DNA of 64,000 bases from Mastigias papua. Taxonomy: Eukaryota > Cnidaria > Scyphozoa > Rhizostomeae > Mastigiidae. Shown here one piece after another: positions 55,260-64,000 of this stretch (within the stretch, counting starts at the first letter, position 1; each line of letters opens with the position of its first letter). The position numbers and the translations under genes were made by a program. The stretch spans positions 20,571,185-20,635,184 of the forward strand of contig OZ025267.1 of NCBI GenBank assembly GCA_964019165.1, read 5' to 3'. A model generated the notes under the pieces. The model did no database searches. It was not told the DNA's origin and was given only the letters and a program-made list of their open reading frames with translations.

Positions 55260-57649
55260 TTAACATTTACAATATCTACATAATACTAAATGTCCAGTTG
55301 AAATTAAAACATTTTTTAGAGCTACATTGTGACCGAAAGGAAAAGATGTGAGATAAAAATATCAGCTCAGCGTTAAGTGAAAAAATTGAATCGCCTTAAG
55401 GAAACGGGCTTCTACTATATGTCAACAGGCACGCCTGCCCGCACCGAAGGCAGGGAGGCAACGTTCCTATTGAGGGCACATTATAAACACTTTTGCACTG
55501 AAATAATTAAGTCCTTGGAAAGGGCAGGAGGGGCAGCTGCCCCCCTTGCCCCCCAGCGTAGGCATCCCTGTATGTCAAGAGCGAATGTCACGAATGCTCA
55601 CATACGTTACTGTAATCTCTCATGGGTTTTTATATAAACACCAAGAATCCATCGCTGTTATGGTGCAGCTTCAATACGACATAAACGGATCACTCCTAAT
55701 ATTCTTCTGACCGCTAAAATACCTGAAGATCAAGAGATGGCTCAAAGTCTCTTGGTGGATTTAGGATATTTGTCTATGGCTAACTCTACGACGCGAGTCA
55801 TAGCTTTGATCTGCTAGGTCACTGCGTCTGGTACTCTGATGATGACCATGCAAATTTGAACAACTGCAACGCTGGTCAATAAAAGAATATAATGGGCTTG
55901 ACCATCGGTTCTAGAATGGCTTTCGTGTCGACAGTTTAGGTCATACATTGAACGCATATGAAGTTTTGAAACATACCAGTTTGTTTGGAGTCATGTCTTA
56001 AGGTCAATTAATTGTCCAAAACGACACACGGTGTTGTTGGTCGGAGACCACATGGGCGAATCATAGTGAAGTTTCTAAGTCGTTCTATTTTGATCTTAAA
56101 TAAGATTTGCAAAATTTTGATTGCAAACAATGGAAGGAGATCTATTTTTCAAAGACCGTTGCTGCTAGCAGTAATTATTATGTTACATATCAATCGTAAA
56201 CCGAAGCTGACACTGTGAACATGAGGAGAGATGAAGTGACCTGTTGGAAGTCTGAGCTTGCATTTGACTATCTAAATCGCTATTTGACTCTCGTGTCATA
56301 CAACTAAAATCTTTCCTAAAAGAAATTAATAGCAGGTCAAACTTAGTTTAACTACCAGAAAATCTTCAGACAAAGAAGTAGAAGAAAATACCATAGAAGA
56401 GGCAGATTTCGATGCAAGCCTTATTCAAGAGGGAATCAAAGTGCTCTTCCCCTAAGAAAACGTCTGCACGTAGCTGAAGGGTGAACAGCTCATAACAAAG
56501 ATTAAGTGACAAATTCGTCATACACGATCAATAACCCTTAAGCACAAATAATAATAAATTATCATAAATTGTCATAAATCATCATAAAAGACTGTCACAA
56601 TGCTGAAACGCTGTTGAGTATGCCGCATATGGCCTAAAAATTCATCTTCAAAGTTTTGATTGTAAAGAGGTTCCACTCTTCATACGGCATCCCAAAAAGA
56701 TAATGAGCTATGCAGGAAATATTACTGGAAAACTTGCTATACAGAACAGGCTAATTGGAAAGCGAATGTACACTTGGTCCATAATTGTACACTTTCATTT
56801 CGATACGTTTTTGGGGAGTTGGCATGTCGATACTCGAGTCTAGTTGGAGTTTTAGTGAAGAAAACTCATGAGCAGAAAATAGACACTTACTCAAACAAAT
56901 AAAGAAACATAGAAACATAGAAATATATCACACACCACACACCACATACCACACACCACGCACAGCACACCAAACAACACACAAACACACACATCCTAAT
57001 CTCCTCTGAAAAGCCTCGTAACATTAGAAGCACTAATGTCCCACTAATACGTAGAAAGATAATGATGCATAAAGATAAGCTAGCGAACACCTGATCGACA
57101 TAAGATAATAGGCTTACGATGACAAAGAAGTAAATCATGAACAATTACGGAGAATTTAGCCGTTCTATTTGTCAACCTACTGGGTCATATCAATTAAGGA
57201 GAGACGCTATTAATTCTCAAAATATTGTAATCCAAAATGAAAGGCAATACTTTAAACAAGCTTCCTATTACACGGCCATCTAAAAAAAGCGTGCAAATGC
57301 CCTTGAACAAACAACGCGGTTTTTGCTATGGGACAGTATTGTCTTCCTGGTGCACATGATATTTCAAAACAGAAATCTCCAACTTTCTACAAAACCATCC
57401 CTAAATATTTACTTAGCTGGTATGAGCTATTCCATCACACTACAGAATACACCGCAAGCTACAAGGAAATCAAGGCATTCTTTAATGGGCGACTAAATAA
57501 GCAGAAAAAAGTGCCACGATACAACTCACAGGCTACCAAATAAGATGAAATCATAGAATATGCATATCTACGCTTCATCTTACTTTCCAGCATGTGGCCT
57601 TTTCCCATATCCAGACTGTGGAGTATCTTTCATCCTACATATGACCCCA
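55260..57649. other. Stretch without a supported gene
   Basis: 55510-55570 has a GC-rich GGCAGGAGGGGCAGCTGCCCC palindromic scrap typical of a repeat edge. After it, 55638-55815 is open for about 57 codons without an ATG and could be a repeat-encoded or exon fragment. A CACACCACAC simple region is at 56930-56990. Confidence 0.3.
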
Positions 57650-57747
57650 GTGTGAGCCGACTGGGGGCGTTGGGGCGTTATGACCTCCAATGTCTATGAA
57701 GTTACAAGAAAGTTGGTCATGCAGAATGGAAATTACACGCTTTCTTT
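57650..57747 (+). repeat. Dispersed repeat (CGACTGGGGGC type), copy 2
   Basis: Second copy of the 49.87-kb repeat, directly abutting the next MITE fragment. This suggests nested or adjacent insertion. Confidence 0.55.
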
Positions 57748-57855
57748 TTATACGGAACCTTGCTCAAGGCCTAGTTCCAAAAGTTCCCTATTTTTGGACA
57801 TCCAATGATCAAATTGCAATACTAAAGTTCCTTAACAGTTCCTTAATGCCCAGTG
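57748..57855 (+). mobile_element. TTATAAGAAAC-family fragment
   Basis: TTTTTATACGGAACCTTGCTC ... AAAGTTCCCTATTTTTGGAC ... AATACTAAAGTTCCTTAACA, the left third of the family element. Confidence 0.5.
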
Positions 57856-57985
57856 CACAATTAGCGCCATAAAGATGGTACAGACGCATGCAAAACTCAG
57901 AAATCATGTGTTTTGCCTTTATTTATGGCCGTAACGTAAGATCAATGAAAAATGAAGGACACAACACAAGGATAGCAAACAAGGC

Positions 57986-58002
57986 ACACACACACACACA
58001 CA

Positions 58003-58068
<66 letters not shown>

Positions 58069-58087
58069 ACACACACACCACACACAT
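57986..58087. repeat. (CA)n microsatellite
   Basis: About 100 bp of CA with a few interruptions. Confidence 0.97.
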
Positions 58088-58985
58088 CTATGACGAACAC
58101 AACAAATTCTCTTAGTTTGGCAAAAGTGTCATCCTCTACGAAAAGAGACACTCTGTCATCAGAAATTCCCAACCACTCCTTAACATTCTTCCAAGAAAAC
58201 AGATATTCTCTCATAGTAGCATGAATTTCTATTCAGCCAATCCAGTCAGGCTTCAGGACAAACACTTATAGCTTCTGGGAAAGGTGATTAACGATCGTGG
58301 ATTAAAAACCTCTAGTCTGATCCCAAATAGAAGGGGACATAGATAAAGAAAATTGACATACGAGACATGGAAGGGTGGTAGTACTCAGAGGATTCATATC
58401 ACTTCTTATGGTTACCAAACAAACATGGAGGCTTCTTCGAGCTGGGTCATATTTGTTAAAAGCTAATTTTTCTCCATCATCAAATATTATGCTGGTACAA
58501 GAAAGAATGTTTGCAATCGCAAACAGGATAAGGAAATGTGGCGGATAACGAGCTACAAGCTTATGAGAAGAATCAATGACAGAAGAAAGATATAACCATA
58601 CGGTTGAATTAATAATCAAAGATGAAAAATTAGTGAAATGCCATACCTAATAGAGATCAACTCGAAATAGAAAAATCTTAAGACAGGATTAAAGCCAATA
58701 TAATTAAAAGCGAAATGTTGAAACTGTTCTGATTAATGATTTTCATGAATTAATTAGTTTATTGTTTACCTAAAAATGCTTTCTCATTCAATTAGACAAA
58801 CCACCGTGTAAAAGTGAAAGAACAGCAAGTCCGCCAATATTACTAGTGGAGGTCAGCGCTATTTTATATAAAAACAACGCAGCAACTCCCTTTTATTCGT
58901 ATGTCCTTACTGTATACAGTTTACGAAAGATGACCTTTCTGACAAATCAGCTGTTGAAAACACACGTAATGTAAATACTATACGC
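58088..58985. other. Non-coding stretch
   Basis: Minus-strand frames of about 90-105 codons at 57.9-58.6 kb have no recognised domain. Confidence 0.35.
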
Positions 58986-59312
58986 GTTTTTTATATCAGA
59001 AAGTTGTTTGTAAAAGAGCAGTACTCGACTGCCAAAAATTGTTAAGAACGTGCAGTACTGGATTTCTGAGACCAAAGAAGGTTGATAAGTTGATAAACAT
59101 TTCCAATTGCCACGCATGTCCATAGTCTCTTCCGCTTAACTTGCATAGATTTCTCACAAAAATCTACGCATTTCAGTATTTTGTTTGTGTAGTGCTTGCC
59201 TGTCAGCGCCTGTCTGCGCATCCCTGCAGTGGTATACAAACTCGTATATTCTCGTTAAGAAAGTCTTAGGAAGTTTTAGTACTGAAATCATCTCGGCATC
59301 TTAAGATAACAC
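58986..59312 (+). mobile_element. AGTACTG-family MITE, copy 7 (well preserved)
   Basis: TTTGTAAAAGAGCAGTACTCG, then GTGCAGTACTGGATTTCTGA, ACCAAAGAAGGTTGATAAGT, TTGTTTGTGTAGTGCTTGCC and TAAGAAAGTCTTAGGAAGTT followed by TTAGTACTGAAATCATC. All family blocks are in order. Confidence 0.6.
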
Positions 59313-59379
59313 ACATGTCTTTTATGACAAACCTATTTCAACACAGGACACTTGTAATTCCTATGGCACTAAATATGCA

Positions 59380-59510
59380 GTTAAAATCAAGGAACTATCA
59401 AGGAAGCTTTAGTAACAAAATGCGATCAAAAGAGGCCCATAAAAGAAGGAGCTTTAGGAGTAGGCCCTGGGCTCGGTTTCTTATCAAAAAATGTACACGT
59501 ACCATAGGAT
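59380..59510 (-). mobile_element. TTATAAGAAAC-family fragment
   Basis: In reverse: TTTTTTGATAAGAAACCGAG, AGGGCCTACTCCTAAAGCTC, then CTTTTGATCGCATTTTGTTA and AGCTTCCTTGATAGTTCCTT, colinear with the 57.75-kb copy. Confidence 0.5.
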
Positions 59511-60892
59511 GCGGATACGGCATACGTTGACTAACAATAGTGAAAAGTGTGAGTAACTGTATGAATTATAAAGTTTAAACTAAAAGTCTAGATGGATATC
59601 AAATATTGTATCCGGTGTGTGTGCATTGATTCGCCGAGTTATTAAAATTGAATTTCGTCAGTAAAATCGGCAACATTCAACAAAGTAGCTTACAATCGAT
59701 AAGATCTCCCTGTCTCGGTTACTTTAATGACTTAATTATCAGTCCCTACTTTATATGGAGCTTTAAGACTCCCATAAAGAGACAAAAAGCCATTGTAATT
59801 TTCTCTTAACTTATCCTCCAAACTATTCCAATTCAAACCAAAAGATGTCGCAACTAACAAGGCAAGTTCGCTTCTATAACCTGTACTCGTATTGCACGTT
59901 TGCAGAGAACAGTCAAAATGAGCCGCTGCTTACAGGGAAAGTGAAAACATGCATGACTGAAAATGATAACGAGGTTTTTTCAGTTACAGCTACCTATCAT
60001 AAAGGAAGCTAAGACTCGTGATTACTAGCTGGCTCAGTGACGGAGAAAAACCAAGTCCCGTGTAGCGCAAGACTTTTTCCAACAGTCCTCTTGCATAAGA
60101 ATATCTTCTGTGCTGTTTGACGTGGTGTATAGAAGCAAAATATTTCCTTGTAGCTTCCAAACGAATAAGACAACGCATAATGGTAGCTATTGTTCTTGAA
60201 AAGGGACAGAACTTAAGATGCTTGAGATACATGAAGTCTAGAAGAGCTCCACATCGTCTACTGACAAACTGTGTACGGAAACTGATTGTCACTCATATTA
60301 ATTTAAAAAGCTAAACGACAGTCCCATGCACAATCTGTAAGCTGAATAGTGCTCGGAAGACGAGGCATTTACTACCCAATTGTTGATTACTGTGCCTCTA
60401 ATTCTGTCAACATTCCGCTCGGCTGCTGGTTGAAAGTGACTAAAAAGTAACTAAACTGTGCAGCAATAATAAAGAAGAAGTTATAACTTAAATCCGAAAA
60501 ATAATGTTCAAGAATTATAATGAAACGCAAAAAGCTGCATCAAATGCAAAAACCGAAATGCATCGAAATGCAAAAACCGCCAGCGGTTTACGACTATGTT
60601 TGAATTCACATCAAACCAATTGGTTTGATTTCCTGAACAAGTTCGTCAAGGAACAAGTTCGTCAAGGAACCAGCAAGAAAACTGTATAGCAATGCAAGCA
60701 ATTATGAAATGCGATGTGTCCTTTATAAGGACTATGATGATTAGAAAATAGACAGATATGATACAAAACATGTCTATCACATGGACGATTTTACCGCCAC
60801 CAGTATCTTATGGCCTCTTTGAGAAGACGCAATACATGATGGCTTAGTGTTCAAGGTAGATTGATAAATTCCATTCAAAGAGGTCTATTCAC
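59511..60892. other. 3' side of the DUF229 gene; possible last exon
   Basis: Expected to contain the remaining exon(s) of the DUF229 gene on the minus strand. One frame-compatible candidate is 60260-59990: an acceptor CAG at 60263-60261 would continue the split codon AG|T and stay open for about 90 codons. Its Arg/Cys-rich composition is unconvincing. A 16-bp unit (ACAAGTTCGTCAAGGA) is repeated about two and a half times at 60637-60675. Confidence 0.25.
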
Positions 60893-60898
60893 TTACCT
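60891..60898 (-). promoter_or_regulatory. Consensus 5' splice site (AG|GTAAGT)
   Basis: On the minus strand CGTTTTAG|GTAAGTGAATAG is a full match to the animal donor consensus and overlaps the in-frame TAA. The exon boundary is 60897. Confidence 0.7.
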
Positions 60899-63430
60899 AA
60901 AACGATGCATAACTCTGTTATCCTTGTTGATCCTCTTCCACGAAATATCTACCGTGTATGTATAACTCCAAGGGATGCCCGATTGATCCATTATAATGAT
61001 TGCTAAATGAGCTATAGAGCCTGGAGATACAACTCTATTGTAGGAGTTTGTAGCAAGTTTCATGTTGTCTAGCTCAAAGTTGAGCTTCACCAAATATGAG
61101 ACATTAAAACAGGAGTTAAATGCTTCAAAAACCGCACCCACAGTATACGAACGAGTGTGCAGTTGAAGACAGTCATTGTGTATTTTTCGAGATTCTGTAT
61201 TAACTGAAAACACTGAGCAGTTAGGAAAGCTGTGTATCTCACTGATAGTGGAGTTATACGGGTGATGCCTAGAACACACGCAGAACTCTAGAGGGACGTG
61301 GCTATTGGCACAAACTTTATATATACCAAAACTGCTTATCCTCTGCATAGAGTCGATTCTCATCTCAAATGACCTAGGAACATCGATTGTAAATGAAACA
61401 GTTGTACTAAATAGGTTATCGTCTTGAACCTTTATATCTAGTCCCATTTGAACTTTGCTTTTTTCAATTTTCTGCCATACATTTGAGATTGCAATGCCGA
61501 TGAGACGTTGACAATGACCCGAAATATCTGGCCACTTCTGCTGTGATCTATGGATTCTTCTATTGACCTTAGACAGTACAAATTCTCCAATAAGAAGGTG
61601 AACTGATACAGTTGGTAGTGAAGACTTCCAACCATCGCAAAAACATAATGTCCCTTGATGTAGCTGCAAATCGTTACAATTACGGGCAGCTATAGGGCCA
61701 AAGAGCCCTAAATTTGAAGAGAGATGTGAAATAGCTTGCTCTTCACTTATTTGATTTAGCAACTCTTTCAAAGTGAAGTGAAGATCAAGAGTAGTGATGA
61801 GCGTCTTCTGGTTTCCCTTTAAATTCTGCATCGTCCCTCGTCCGAGTAATGCAGCAATACTGTTTGGTATCAGCATGAACATAAATGGATGAAACGTTTC
61901 CAGATGGCCCTCCAAACTACGAGAGAAAGACCCATAGCTATTACCGTGGTCAGAAAACAAAACATGAATTGTATTCTTCAAATGGCTTGCGCTGGTTAGA
62001 AACTTCAACAGCGATTCGTCGAGTGTTCGAATTCTTCTTCCCGTGCCTTCATGTCCGACATTCAAAATTAGGAATGAGAACAGGGGACTGTCTACATGTG
62101 CCCTCAACGCTTGCATTGAGTAACGCAAAAAATAATCGTGGATAAATTCCCCTGAAAAACAGAGATTTCCAAGATAATTGAAAGCGTCAATGATACGAAA
62201 TCTTCGAAATATCTCACACACGGAGTGGGTCATCCCGATGTTATCGATCCCACTTTCCGTCAAAGCATGCGAGAAAGAAGAAAATCTAACATTTTTAGGG
62301 AGATTCAACCTGTAAATCCCAGTATCTTTAATGAGTCCCCAATCGTACTCCCAACAGAGATCTTCCTGATACAGAGTAGTATAGCCAAGTCTCTTGAATT
62401 CACCAAATAGAGCATGAAAGTCAACGGCTGTTGGGGGCGTCGACAGACCCTCAAACTCTTCTCCAATCTCGTGAACCTCGCCTTCAAAGAGAGATTTAAG
62501 ATTTTCATATGTTCTTCCTTTGACACTGTGAAAAAATTCAAAATCCAAAACCTCCAGTTTTTCGGAAGTGCGCAGCTTCTGTAGATAACGGACAGTATCC
62601 GGCAGCATTCGGTAAAAATGCTGCCGGGAAACTGAATCTACCAAAATCATGTTTATGTTTACAGGATGAACAGGTGGCTGATTATGTGAATTCTGTGAAG
62701 GAGAAGTGTAATGGTAGGGCAGCACAAGTAACTGAGTAATCAGTTCCGAGTCCACATCACGTGTACATTGGATGAACATAAATGGGTGTTTGTGTACTAA
62801 GGTGGAGGTGGCTAAATCACGGATACTTCTGTCAGTTACATTTCCATTTGCGTAGTTATGCCATAAGAGAAGTCCAGTGGCCGGGTCAAGGATCCCAACA
62901 CTGATATTCACCGCTTTGCGACACTGATCAAAATTGCATTTTAAAGACAACATAGCTTTACCATCCGAATCTTCTGCTCTGCACAATTCGTAAGACTCCG
63001 CGCGGCATTTTTGAATAGGAACAGTTTGATAGTAAGTCGCTAAAATATTATCACATCCCGACTTCGAAACTGTTGCAAGAGTACACGCAGATTTGTTTGA
63101 GGAAAGGTTTCTAGAGTTTCTACTATCAAGCGCAACTTCGTCCAATGACAAGGAGTACGGCCCGCAAAACGGTGCATAATTACCAATCAAAACTTTGCGC
63201 TTCTCATGTTTACTGACAGGTTTATACCTAGCATATCTCCGCTTGTCATCAAGGCACATCCATTCATTTACAAGATAGAGAATTGAAATTGTCATCAGAA
63301 TAAGAAATATCAAATAATATAGAAGGTACTTGCTTTTTAAAAGCTTCATCGTTCGTTCAATGCTGAATAAAGTTTGGGAACGGACCACTAGCTCTGGCCA
63401 CCTCATGCGTCTCCATTTAGCTCTAACCAT
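60897..63430 (-). CDS. DUF229 family type II membrane protein (long exon, 3' incomplete)
   Basis: 844 codons are open from ATG at 63430; ATGs at residues 9 and 28 are alternative starts. A basic N-terminus is followed by one signal-anchor helix (residues about 35-54), so the bulk is luminal or extracellular. The DUF229 core, a member of the alkaline-phosphatase/sulfatase-like superfamily, spans roughly 85-600. Landmarks are the nucleophile and metal region MILVDSVSRQHFYRMLP (about 261-277), GHEGTGRR (459-466) and FSDHGNSYG (492-500) with Asp494-His495 as likely metal ligands. Several Cys and N-glycosylation sites precede the core. About 230 further residues follow it. Enzyme activity is presumed from the superfamily; the substrate is unknown. 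The apparent stop TAA (60895-60893) lies inside AG|GTAAGTG, a perfect donor, so the exon most likely ends at 60897 in phase 2 and the true C-terminus is encoded further downstream. Confidence 0.85.
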
Positions 63431-64000
63431 TCAATATATGCTCATCTAGGTCTGGTCATGCGATGCATTTTCATTTACTAGTAACCAAGTGCATCCTATG
63501 GAATACATATTTAGCTGCATAACTTTAAATTGATAAAAACAAGCTACAGAATCTAGCAACAAACACCTCTTTATTTCTCCAACCCTAGCAAATTCACAAC
63601 TTACTGCTGAATGCTCACTCAACTATAGAACATTTTATAACATAAAACAAAAAATCATAAATCAGCCAGCTTTATGCTTTCGAAAGCCTCCACAAATATA
63701 GATGAAAATCCTTCTCTTTTGCATCACCGATCACTGGAATTAAAGCTGAGCTGGGAACCCTTAAGCACTAAGAGTCCCTATTTGTCATTCCTCCCTAATC
63801 CTATCCACTAAACATTAATGCCAATCTTCTAATCTCGCAAAACGGTGCAAATTAGTTCTGCAATGGACCACCATAAGTGAATCTTCAAATATCATGTTGC
63901 TATAGTTAAAACCTAGCAACCTCATCCAATTTTTGTGGCTTAAACAGAATGTTTTTCTAATATTAGTACTTCCTTCACAGAAACCAAGCAGCAACATAAT
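63431..64000. other. 5' flank of the DUF229 gene
   Basis: No further exon recognised. It may contain the 5' UTR and promoter. No TATA box at a convincing position. Confidence 0.4.

Overview
The window looks like invertebrate animal nuclear DNA. It is AT-rich, with long (TA)n, (CA)n and short satellite tracts, GT-AG splice signals, non-LTR retrotransposon wreckage, tRNA-derived SINEs and several families of short non-autonomous DNA transposons. There is no bacterial gene packing, and no rRNA or intact transposase was seen. A cnidarian or similar marine invertebrate is a guess from the style of the retrotransposon tails, the intronless P450 and the DUF229 gene; the phylum cannot be proved from this sequence.

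Only three protein-coding loci are well supported. (1) At about 1.9-8.1 kb (+) a roughly 4.8-kb open exon encodes a low-complexity protein. It has four diverged copies of a W/S-rich module, each followed by an 11-residue K-S-K-Y-E-S-E-H-D repeat, then a basic, NLS-bearing C-terminal region. A phase-1 intron can join it in frame to a short basic exon at 7718-8085. (2) At 34.2-35.7 kb (+) lies a complete, intronless, microsomal CYP2-clan cytochrome P450. (3) At 63.4-60.9 kb (-) lies a single long exon of a type II membrane DUF229 (alkaline-phosphatase-superfamily) protein. Its apparent stop codon lies inside a perfect AG|GTAAGT donor, so the gene continues downstream.

The rest is mostly repeat-derived. 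Retrotransposon pieces are at 17.8-18.2, 33.06-33.49 and 37.39-37.69 kb. A roughly 320-bp AGTACTG-type family has seven copies. A family with TTATAAGAAAC termini has four bounded copies and several fragments. Single MITEs lie at 19.9, 36.6, 38.0 and 53.6 kb. SINE heads lie at 44.4, 48.7-48.9 and 53.1 kb. A 97-bp triplicate lies at 29.86 kb.

The most interesting spot is 18.36-19.09 kb. Between (TA)n tracts are two large palindromes and a neighbouring single copy that carry hammerhead-ribozyme cores. The first palindrome has two identical minimal type-I hammerheads, one per strand, with every core base and all three helices formed. Such ribozymes are known from Penelope-like elements and retrozymes, so this is probably debris of such an element, but the head-to-head arrangement deserves a test.
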